The notes beneath the pieces are model-generated. The model was given only the letters and a program-made list of their open reading frames with translations, was not told where the DNA came from and searched no databases. Below, one piece after another: positions 57,701 to 64,000 of a stretch of 64,000 bases of DNA. Within the stretch, counting starts at the first letter, position 1. Every line of letters begins with the position of its first letter. The stretch comes from Hyphomicrobiales bacterium (GTDB taxonomy: Bacteria; Pseudomonadota; Alphaproteobacteria; Rhizobiales; Rhizobiaceae): the NCBI GenBank assembly GCA_900467185.1, contig UBPA01000004.1, forward strand, positions 124,001 to 188,000, read 5' to 3'. The position numbers and the translations under genes were made by a program.

Positions 57701-57765
57701 CCTATGATGCGGACCGGCTGAGAGCGGCCATCACGGCAGCGGCCCGGCGTGCGTCCGCGACTTGA
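54751..57765 (+). CDS. hybrid histidine kinase with PAS domains and two receivers
   Basis: A 1004-residue soluble sensor protein with no membrane helix. An N-terminal PAS-like domain (about 1-165) is followed by two PAS domains (about 170-290 and 295-415, the second ending GVHTDISEQRQ) and a coiled coil. The HisKA box GGVAHDFNNLLQVV carries His480, and the ATPase has NLAINARDAM, DTGSGIAPEV and GSGLGLSMVYG. Receiver 1 follows with Asp770 (LLFTDVVMPG), then a Pro-rich linker, and receiver 2 with Asp937 (VLVTDLGLPD). The sensed signal is unknown and no partner regulator adjoins it. Confidence 0.9.
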   Translation: MSIGSSKAAWPFGGGELGQRIRDFDWASTSLGPIATWPANLRIKVNSLINSPIPQVLMWGPDHVMIYNDGYREIAGGYHPRALGGKVPEIWPEIWDWNSRVLENGFRGEVQSFRDQPMVLHRNGRPEEIVFDLFYTPIYDDEGGVDGVLCTVLENTDRVRAVRALAESQAELSRISDALPILVGFLDVDHVYRFANKGYLEWFGHPASAVIGRHIREIIGEEYYRKRISYLERSFAGEPIITDTVIRRPGGDHRTAEVRYMPRLTDAGTVDGIYILLIDIEDRKRAEKELLASNNRFRAAVHAVHGVLWTNSADGRMIGQQPGWAELTGQSHEAYQDYGWADAVHPDDRQATVEAWNAAVADRRTFIWEHRVRRHDGAWRMFAIRGVPIFDEQGDVSEWVGVHTDISEQRQAEDELRRHAVHLERQVRHRQRAEEQLRLLNETLEARVGEEIAVRRQAERALQQAQKMETIGKLTGGVAHDFNNLLQVVSGNLQLLAKDVAGNERAERRVANALAGVSRGAKLASQLLAFGRRQALEPKVINVGRFMSGMDDLLRRSIGEAIELETIVAGGLWNSFVDPVQVENAVLNLAINARDAMEGNGKLTIEVGNAYLDDDYARHHADVEAGQYVVLAVSDTGSGIAPEVLEQVFEPFFSTKAEGKGSGLGLSMVYGFVKQSGGHVKIYSEVGHGTTVKLYLPRATASEDREVTIQSGPVVGGTEMILVVEDDDEVRNTVVEMLSDLGYGVLKATNAQNALSVVESGIAIDLLFTDVVMPGPLKSVDMARKAKERLPHIAVLFTSGYTENSIVHGGRLDAGVELLSKPYTREALARKIRHVIANQKQRSAVISRTSAPDTPATGPIDPLPTGPDPVVPSPAPAVTRAPEPAPLTVLVVEDDPLIRANTVELIEDFGHAVIEAGTAKEARTRLAGASVDVLVTDLGLPDASGAELAAEALAINPSLGVVFATGNDRAPDGAPPDAVLLRKPYDADRLRAAITAAARRASAT

Positions 57766-57783
57766 TCGTGCGCGGCGACAGCC

Positions 57784-57996
57784 TCACGCCTCTGCAGCGA
57801 CCACGCTCCACAGAAGCTCTTCCGTGTTCAGGCCATCGCTGAACAGGGCGACGAGATAGGCAGCCTCGATTTCCGCCTGCGGGCCGGTGCTGGGAATCTG
57901 GCGATGGTCGCAGAGGCGCTGGAAAACGCGAAAGAGCATATCCATTTCCGTCGGCGTAATGACGGTGCCTTCCTGAAAGACATACGAGCCCAGCAT
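57784..57996 (-). CDS. small helical protein, paralogue pair member A
   Basis: A 70-residue protein, MLGSYVFQEGTVITPTEM onward, predicted mostly helical, with no known domain. GGGAG lies seven bases before the ATG at 57996; the frame is open to 58161 without conserved sequence. From about residue 15 it aligns with the 69-residue protein at 58387-58596: a D-RV core, an [RK]-[QK]-I turn, an AA-L-G stretch and an EELL-V end. It is convergent with the kinase gene, 18 bp apart. I do not recognise a function. Confidence 0.65.
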   Translation of the reverse strand: MLGSYVFQEGTVITPTEMDMLFRVFQRLCDHRQIPSTGPQAEIEAAYLVALFSDGLNTEELLWSVVAAEA

Positions 57997-58386
57997 GAGA
58001 TGCTCCCGGCTGCCCTGCGGCAGCCCTGTTGGTCGATCCGCCGCGGTTCTCACCGCCACGCGTTCCTTTCTTTGGGACGTAACGTTTCGCCCGGCCATTT
58101 CAATATGCCGTGAAAGTTGTAGTATGGGAGGAAAGACGTTTCGTAAAACCACAGACGTCATCCTTGCCTCTTCAAGCCGGCTTTCGGTTTATAAGCCGTC
58201 GGCGCTGGAGAATTCTTTCCTTCTACGCATTCCTTTTTTCGTCGGGCCTATTATTTTTTCCGCAAAACGGACCAAATGAGGTTTTACACTTTTGCCCGAA
58301 ACCACCTCCTTTCATCCGGGTCATATCCCGAACGCATAATCTGTCCGCCCCTCGGCCGGCAGCTGGAAAGAGAAGAGACGGAACCG
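57997..58386. other. 390-bp divergent region between paralogous small genes
   Basis: No gene is called. The middle and right (about 58190-58290) are noticeably A/T-richer than the rest of the window and contain TATAAG at 58190-58195 without a well-placed -35. Both small genes must be expressed from this gap. Confidence 0.45.
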
Positions 58387-58596
58387 ATGCCTTGGCGTAA
58401 CCAACCCATGCTGCCCGAGCATGTCGATCTCTGTCAGCGCGTCTATGACGCCGCCCGCAAGAAGCGCAAGATCGCGCCCGACAGCGATGCCAGCAACCCT
58501 GTGGCAGCCCTTGTCCTCACGCTCTACCGCCATGGCGTGCTGGAAGAAGAGGAGCTGCTGCGGCGCGTTCTCAAGGCCCTCGACGAGAAGAACTGA
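58387..58596 (+). CDS. small helical protein, paralogue pair member B
   Basis: A 69-residue protein starting MPWRNQPMLPEHVDLCQRVYD, helical and charged, ending EEEELLRRVLKALDEKN. It resembles the 70-residue protein encoded divergently 390 bp away: an ungapped stretch of about 40 residues shares the D, RV, I, AA and G positions, followed after one gap by EELL-V. The first ATG with a reasonable site (GAGAAGAGACGGAACCG region) is 58387. Function is unknown. Confidence 0.65.
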   Translation: MPWRNQPMLPEHVDLCQRVYDAARKKRKIAPDSDASNPVAALVLTLYRHGVLEEEELLRRVLKALDEKN

Positions 58597-58622
58597 AGCA
58601 GGCGGACCTTGGCGTGAAAGGT

Positions 58623-60755
58623 CTATTGCAGAAACACCCGAACGCTGGCCGCCCGGCCTGCGGCATCGATGACGGTCAGCGTGGAATAGCCGGCCCCGTC
58701 GGGCACCCACGGGTTGATGCGCCGCCGCGTGATGTCCGCCAGCGGCCGGCCGTTTGCCAGCCAGCGGAACGGTGCCCGCCCACCCTGAAGCTTCAGCATC
58801 AGCGGCAGCGGCATGCCGGCGACATCCTTGCCGAGATCGACGCGTGCGCCTTCCGGCGGATAGACGATCTGCGGTGCGGCTTCGCGGATGTTGGCGCGCA
58901 GAAGGCCGCTCGTCGTCATGGAAAAGCGGCGCTGGCTGATGGGCAAATCCTGCGCCGCGATGCGCACGGCGCCGGCCGGCGCGCGCGGCAGCGGCACGCC
59001 GGCGATGCCGGATTTCGCAAAGGCCTCGAACAGGACGGGTGCCGCCGTCGCATAGCCGGTGATGCCGGGCACGGCGCCATTGTCGGCGCGGCCGACCCAG
59101 ACGCCGAGCACCGTCCGGCCGTCATATCCGACCGACCAGGCATCGCGATAACCGTAGCTCGTGCCCGTCTTGTAGGCGATGCCGCGACGGGCACTGCCGG
59201 CAGGCGGCAGCATGCCCGAGAGAATATCGGCAACCTGCCATGTCGCCGCCGCCTCCAGCATGGGTTCGCCGGCGATCGGCCCGGGCACCGAATCGACCCC
59301 GTCGCCGAGCCGCACGGGCCGGCCTTCATTGGCAAGCCCGGCATAGAGCTGCACCAGATCGCGCAGCGTCACACCGAGACCGCCAAGCCCGATTGCAAGA
59401 CCCGGCGCCTCCTGTGGCGGCAGGACCGGGTTAAGGCCCGCCCGCCGCATGCGCAGCATCAGCCGCGACGGGCCGACCGCATCCAGAAGCCGGATGGCCG
59501 GCACGTTCAGCGACAGTTGCAGCGCCTGCCGGATGGTGACGTCGCCCTGATAGGTCATGTCGAAATTGCGCGGCCGGTAGCCGAAGAAGTCCGCGGGCCG
59601 GTCCTCGATCATCGTCTCCTGCGACACCAGCCCCTCTTCGAAGGCGAGCCCATAGATGAAGGGCTTCAGCGTCGATCCCGGCGAGCGCGGCACGCGGGTC
59701 ATGTCGATCCAGCCCTTGCGGCTCGAATCAAGATAATCCGCCGAACCCACCTCCGCGAGGATTTCCCCGGTCGCCGCATCCGCCATGACCATGGCGACCG
59801 AAATGCGCGGGCCGGCCCGCTCGGCGGCCGTCTTTGCCACAGCCTCCAGCGCGGCCTGGACGGGCGCGACAAGCGTCGTGTGGAGCGTCGGCGCAGCCGG
59901 CGCCTTGCGGCGTGCGGTTTCGGCGAGATGCGGGCTGAGCGTCGGCAGCGCACGACGGCTTTCGGGGACACGCGTCATGGCCGCCCGCTCCGCCTCGCCT
60001 TCGCCGATGACGGCGGCAACGGCAGCCCGCTCCAGCACGCGGGCACGCGCGACTTCGGCCGCCTTTGGATGCCGGTCGGGACGGCGGCGCTCGGGCAGTT
60101 GCGGCAGGGCGACGAGAAGGGCGGCCTCCGCGACCGTCAGCCGCCGCGGCTCCTTGCCGAAATAGGCCAGACTTGCCGCGCGCACGCCTTCCAGATTGCC
60201 GCCATAGGGCGCGTGGGTGAGGTAGAGATCGAGAATCTGCGCCTTGGTCAGCCGGCGCTCCAGCTGCCAGGCGCGGGCCATCTGCCGAAGCTTCGCACCG
60301 ATCGAGCGGCTTTCGCGCGGCTCGATCAGCCGGGCGACCTGCATGGAGAGGGTTGAGGCGCCGGAAACGATGCGGCCATGGGTCACGAACTGCACGGCGG
60401 CACGCGCGAGCGCACGGAGATCGATGCCCCCGTGCTCGGCAAAGCGCCGGTCTTCGTAAGCAATGAGCATGCGGACGAATTGCGGATCGACATCCTGCGC
60501 CGTCGTTCTCAGCCGCCAGCGGCCGTCGGCTGTCGCGAAGGCCCGCAACAGCCGGCCATCGCGATCGACCATTTCGGCCGAGGTCGCAAGCGTCAGTCCC
60601 TCGAGCGGCGGCGGATAGGCATGATCGGCCGCACCGATGCCGAAACCGGCGGCCACGCCAAGGCCGACCAGAATGCTGCCGCCGACGAGGGCGGCCGCGA
60701 GGGTCCGGGCGAAACGGCCAGAGACGGCGGGTGGGCGCAACGACGGACGCATCAC
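58623..60755 (-). CDS. pbpC: penicillin-binding protein 1C
   Basis: A 710-residue bifunctional peptidoglycan synthase. An N-terminal membrane helix (about 17-42) is followed by the GT51 domain with AYEDRRFAEHGGID (Glu101) and SGASTLSMQVARL. The transpeptidase domain has SxxK at Ser361-Lys364 (SPGSTLKPF), SLN in LQLSLNVPAI and KTG in YKTGTSYGYRD. The C-terminal domain of PBP1C ends the protein (RRINPWVPDGAGYSTLTVID). It begins inside the stop of the macroglobulin gene, the usual bacterial pairing. Confidence 0.94.
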   Translation of the reverse strand: MMRPSLRPPAVSGRFARTLAAALVGGSILVGLGVAAGFGIGAADHAYPPPLEGLTLATSAEMVDRDGRLLRAFATADGRWRLRTTAQDVDPQFVRMLIAYEDRRFAEHGGIDLRALARAAVQFVTHGRIVSGASTLSMQVARLIEPRESRSIGAKLRQMARAWQLERRLTKAQILDLYLTHAPYGGNLEGVRAASLAYFGKEPRRLTVAEAALLVALPQLPERRRPDRHPKAAEVARARVLERAAVAAVIGEGEAERAAMTRVPESRRALPTLSPHLAETARRKAPAAPTLHTTLVAPVQAALEAVAKTAAERAGPRISVAMVMADAATGEILAEVGSADYLDSSRKGWIDMTRVPRSPGSTLKPFIYGLAFEEGLVSQETMIEDRPADFFGYRPRNFDMTYQGDVTIRQALQLSLNVPAIRLLDAVGPSRLMLRMRRAGLNPVLPPQEAPGLAIGLGGLGVTLRDLVQLYAGLANEGRPVRLGDGVDSVPGPIAGEPMLEAAATWQVADILSGMLPPAGSARRGIAYKTGTSYGYRDAWSVGYDGRTVLGVWVGRADNGAVPGITGYATAAPVLFEAFAKSGIAGVPLPRAPAGAVRIAAQDLPISQRRFSMTTSGLLRANIREAAPQIVYPPEGARVDLGKDVAGMPLPLMLKLQGGRAPFRWLANGRPLADITRRRINPWVPDGAGYSTLTVIDAAGRAASVRVFLQ

Positions 60756-63700
60756 TCGACCGCCTGAACCTCCATGCGGCCCGTTGCCGTGCGCGCGGAG
60801 AATTGCGGGCGGTACATATCCTCGACGGTCGCGGCCGGATGATCGTAGGTGCCGGGGGTGACGGCGCGCACGACATAGGCGACCGTCATCTCGTTCGCAT
60901 CGCCGGCGGCATGGTCGAAGGCGGCGACGAAGCGGTCGCTGCGGAACTCGCTATGGGCCGCCTGCATTTCGCCCAGCCACTCGAAATTCGACAGCTTGGC
61001 GCTGTCCACCAGCGTCGGATTGTCGATCTCGAAGCCTGCGGGCAGCAGGTCGGTGACGAGGATGCGGGCCGGGCCGGGGTTGAGATCGGTCGCCTTGATC
61101 ACCACGACATAGCGTTCGTTCTGGCGCGCTTGGCTGACATTCGCCGGCTCGCCGTCGAGCGTGTAGGTGCTCCGCTCGATGGCATAGCCATTGCCGCCGG
61201 CCGGGAGCGGGAAGGCGGGAGCGGCAACCGTCGTCACCGTCGCCGTCACCGGGTCCTTGCCGGTATTTGCGATGGTAACGGGACGGGCAAGGATCTCTTC
61301 GCCGGTCTTGCGAGCGGCAAAGGCGCCGGATGACGCCACGCCGTCCACCGTCAAAGCGAGGCCTTCGTCGCCACCCGACACGGCACGAGCGGCGAGCAGC
61401 ATCCACAACTGCTCCTGGGTGCTGGTGGTCGATGTGCGGTCCCAGGCGGCCGCGACCTTCCTGGCGAGGGCCGGAATGATCGTCGGGACCGGACGGCTTT
61501 CAGCCGCAAGCGTCAGAACCGCCGCATCGTCGCGAAGGGCGGAGCCGTAGTCCGATCGGGCAAGCTCCGAGGTCTTCGCATCCTCAGACATCGTCGCGGC
61601 CTGCGAGAACACGCTCTCAGCCCGGTTCGCATCGCCATAAAGCGAGAGGGCGGCAGCCAGGTGACCCTTGGAAAGGGCCGTCGGGAATTCTCCAAGCTTC
61701 GTATCGACGTAGTAGCGCAGGTCGCTGATGGCGGCCTTGCGGTTGCGGGCGAGAACATAAAGCGCATAGGCGATGCCGTTGCCCTGCTCGGTCACGTTGA
61801 CGTCGTAGGAGAGCGAGTTCTGCAGGTTGTCGAGCGCCTGCACCATGGCCTGCTCCGGCACGTCGAAGTTCTTTTCGCGGGCGCGGGTCAGGAACTCGGT
61901 CACGTAGCTGTCAAGCCAGAGATCGCCGGAACCCGGACCCCAGAGACCGAAACTGCCCGACGACGACTGGTAGGAGAGGACGCGGTGGATCGCATCCTGA
62001 ACCCGCGTGCGCACATCGGCATCTTCGGGAAGACCGGATTGGGCAGAGAGTTCGCTCAGATAGAGAAGCGGCAGCGCGCGGCTCGTCGTCTGCTCCGCGC
62101 AGCCATAGGGGTAGCGGTCGAGCACCATCAGAAGCGCCGGGATATCGAAGGCGGCAGCCCGGCTGACGCTGAGGCTGACCGACGCGCCGCGCAGCTGACT
62201 TTCCGCAAGCAGGCCCTCGTCCACGACGAGGCTCGCGCCGGGCTTCAGCTCCACCGGCAGACGCGTCGTGACGGGAAGCGAGGCGGGCCGGACGGGAATC
62301 GACAGCGTCTGGTCGAGCGACAGCCCATCAGCCCCGGCGATCTTGACGGTGAAGGTCCCGTCGCCCGGATGCACGCCCTTCAGCGGCAGGGTCACATCGA
62401 TCTTCGAGCCGGCCGGAATGGCAAAGCTCTGGGCGAGCGACGTCGTATCGACGGAGAGGGAGGGATCGGCCTCGATCGTGATCGCGAGATCGCCGGCCGG
62501 GGCGTCGGTATTGGCGATATCGAGGCGCAGCTCGGCACTGTCGCCGGGCGCCAGGAACTTCGGCAGGCTGGCTGTGACGACGACGGGATCGCGGATGACG
62601 ACGTCCGCGCTCGCATGGCCGACGCCCGCTTTCGTCCAGGCCACGGCCATGACGCGGGCGGTGCCGTTGAACTGCGGAATATCGAAGCCGATGATGGCCT
62701 TGCCCTCGGCATCGAGCTTGACCGCCCCGGAGAAGAAGGCGACCAGCTTTTCCGTGGGCGGGTTGCCCTGCAGCGCCATGGCACCGCCGTCGCCGCCGGT
62801 GCGCAGACGTCCTGTCGCCCCCAGCGAGCCATCGATCAGCCGGCCGTAGAGATCGCGGATTTCGAGGCCGAGACGGCGCTGGCCGAAGTACCAGCCATCG
62901 GGATCCGGCGCCTGGTAGCGCGTGAGATTGAGAATGCCCACATCGACGGCGGCAAGCGTCACATAGGCGTCCTCGCCGACACCGGCGCCGGCAACGGTCA
63001 CGGGGATATTCAGCGTCTGCCGCGGCAGCGTCTTGTCGGGCAGCGACAGCGACACGTCGAGCTTGCGCTCGGCCGGATCGACCGACAGCCATTTGACGCC
63101 GATGGCGCGCATCGGCATGCGGCTTTCCTGCGCGTCGCCGGGACGATAGAGCGTGGCCGTGACATAGGCGCCGGCGCCGAACTCGGCGGTGATCGGCAGA
63201 GCGATCTTGTCGCCGGTCGCGGGAATGGAGACGGTCTTGGTCGCGATCAGCGTTTCGGACCCCACGGTGACCAGAAGTTCGCCGGCAAACCGCGGCGAGA
63301 CGTTGAGGGTCGCGGTTTCCCCGACCTTGTAGCTGTTCTTGTCGAGGGCGATCTCAAGCCCGTCGGGCGTCTCGGTGGAGGTCGCCGCGACGTAGAAGCC
63401 GGCATCGAACTCGACGCTCGAAACGGGATCGCCGCCGGGCGCCGCGATCTCCAGCCGGTAGCGGCCCCAGGTAACGGGGACGCTGACCGTGCCGCCATCG
63501 ACGCCGGGACCAACAGGGGCATCGACCGTGCCGTTCGACAGAAGCTTCGTCGACAGGATGGGCTCGTAGCGCCACGCCGTGCCCTCGCGATACCACTGGT
63601 ATTGCCGCTCGACGCTCAGGAGCTTCCAGGTCAGCCCCGTCATCGCCTTGCGCGCACCATCCGGCCCGACGCCGATCACATGGAACGTGCCGGCGGAATT

Positions 63701-64000
63701 CTCGGTGAGAGCACCGCTGAAGTTCGGCTTGATGCCGATCCGGTCGCTCTCCGAACGCACGGGAAGCTCCAGCGTCCGCTCGACCGCCCGTCCGCCGGCT
63801 TCCTGCAGCCGCACGGCGATGGTGGCGTTGACGAGCTGGGTCGTGGCCGGGATGTCGGCGAGATCGACATCGAAGCTCGCTTTGCCGTCCGCATCGAGCG
63901 GCGGCAGCATGTCGAGCGTCTGGCGGCTGTCCTCGGTATTCTCCTCGTCCGCAAGGCCGAAGACGTAGCCGGGATAATCAGTGCTTTCCTGCGTCGGCTT
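60752..64000 (-). CDS. bacterial alpha-2-macroglobulin (C-terminal part)
   Basis: The gene runs off the right edge; the frame is open to base 64000, leaving about 1082 residues without the signal peptide or lipobox. The thioester motif CAEQ is at 62090-62101 in YPYGCAEQTTSRALPL, so it is of the YfhM/thioester-active type. The macroglobulin (MG) domains precede it, including the bait-region zone RRLGLEIRDLYGRLIDGSLGA. The terpenoid-fold helical domain and receptor-like domain follow. Such proteins trap proteases in the periplasm, and PBP1C next door repairs the wall. Confidence 0.9.
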   Translation of the reverse strand, partial: KPTQESTDYPGYVFGLADEENTEDSRQTLDMLPPLDADGKASFDVDLADIPATTQLVNATIAVRLQEAGGRAVERTLELPVRSESDRIGIKPNFSGALTENSAGTFHVIGVGPDGARKAMTGLTWKLLSVERQYQWYREGTAWRYEPILSTKLLSNGTVDAPVGPGVDGGTVSVPVTWGRYRLEIAAPGGDPVSSVEFDAGFYVAATSTETPDGLEIALDKNSYKVGETATLNVSPRFAGELLVTVGSETLIATKTVSIPATGDKIALPITAEFGAGAYVTATLYRPGDAQESRMPMRAIGVKWLSVDPAERKLDVSLSLPDKTLPRQTLNIPVTVAGAGVGEDAYVTLAAVDVGILNLTRYQAPDPDGWYFGQRRLGLEIRDLYGRLIDGSLGATGRLRTGGDGGAMALQGNPPTEKLVAFFSGAVKLDAEGKAIIGFDIPQFNGTARVMAVAWTKAGVGHASADVVIRDPVVVTASLPKFLAPGDSAELRLDIANTDAPAGDLAITIEADPSLSVDTTSLAQSFAIPAGSKIDVTLPLKGVHPGDGTFTVKIAGADGLSLDQTLSIPVRPASLPVTTRLPVELKPGASLVVDEGLLAESQLRGASVSLSVSRAAAFDIPALLMVLDRYPYGCAEQTTSRALPLLYLSELSAQSGLPEDADVRTRVQDAIHRVLSYQSSSGSFGLWGPGSGDLWLDSYVTEFLTRAREKNFDVPEQAMVQALDNLQNSLSYDVNVTEQGNGIAYALYVLARNRKAAISDLRYYVDTKLGEFPTALSKGHLAAALSLYGDANRAESVFSQAATMSEDAKTSELARSDYGSALRDDAAVLTLAAESRPVPTIIPALARKVAAAWDRTSTTSTQEQLWMLLAARAVSGGDEGLALTVDGVASSGAFAARKTGEEILARPVTIANTGKDPVTATVTTVAAPAFPLPAGGNGYAIERSTYTLDGEPANVSQARQNERYVVVIKATDLNPGPARILVTDLLPAGFEIDNPTLVDSAKLSNFEWLGEMQAAHSEFRSDRFVAAFDHAAGDANEMTVAYVVRAVTPGTYDHPAATVEDMYRPQFSARTATGRMEVQAVE

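Overview
The window is GC-rich, densely coding chromosomal DNA from an alphaproteobacterium of the Hyphomicrobiales (Rhizobiales), most likely a Rhizobiaceae member (Rhizobium, Agrobacterium, Ensifer or Shinella type). The evidence is the gene set and its order: dapF-mtaB-ftsY-ispZ-DUF2585, a ccmABCDG run divergent from an 896-residue AcnA, phbA-phbB divergent from phaR, CarD next to FdxA and an S4 RNA-binding protein, IalB and DUF2794 family proteins, and many GTG starts and ATGA overlaps. I see no rRNA, tRNA, insertion sequence, prophage or CRISPR array. It reads as core genome with a few accessory-looking patches.

Layout. 1-6684 (+): the tail of an NAPE-PLD-like metallo-hydrolase, an agmatinase-family ureohydrolase, dapF, mtaB, ftsY, a GFA-family protein, ispZ and DUF2585. 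6681-9564 (-): cytochrome c maturation genes ccmA, B, C, D and ccmG. 9826-14416 (+): acnA, a DUF1223 protein, a palindrome-rich gap and DUF2794. 14459-19335 (-): a GNAT acetyltransferase, a Bax inhibitor-1 protein and a YbbP/YbbA-type ABC exporter, divergent from tesA. 19398-24977: thpR, phhB, a DUF1232 protein, an ECF sigma factor (-), IalB, rlmN and two tiny membrane proteins. 24985-31894: LysE and TenA divergent, argG, a Bcr/CflA-type efflux pump with a MarR regulator (-), and an M3 peptidase. 32030-36205: typA convergent with carD, then fdxA and hslR. 36220-39522 (-): a large SUV3-like helicase. 39659-42482: the polyhydroxybutyrate locus phbB-phbA / phaR. 42551-46314: a membrane protein, rpmF, a glutathione transferase, mtgA and a polyprenyl synthase.

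46409-52411 is the most accessory-looking block. It is a five-gene operon: periplasmic binding protein, permease and ATPase of a polar amino acid ABC transporter, a class V PLP enzyme, and a hydantoinase/dihydropyrimidinase-like amidohydrolase. It faces a FadR/GntR-type regulator, and the gap between them holds a near-perfect 29-bp palindrome with a FadR-like core. This looks like a self-contained uptake and degradation system for a cyclic amide or hydantoin-like compound whose substrate I cannot name.

52431-64000: a long AI-2E family transporter, a 1004-residue hybrid histidine kinase with two receiver domains, two small helical proteins (70 and 69 residues) that look like paralogues, penicillin-binding protein 1C, and the C-terminal part of an alpha-2-macroglobulin that keeps its CAEQ thioester motif. 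The last two form the usual bacterial pbpC/macroglobulin pair. The macroglobulin runs off the right edge, and the first gene is cut by the left edge.
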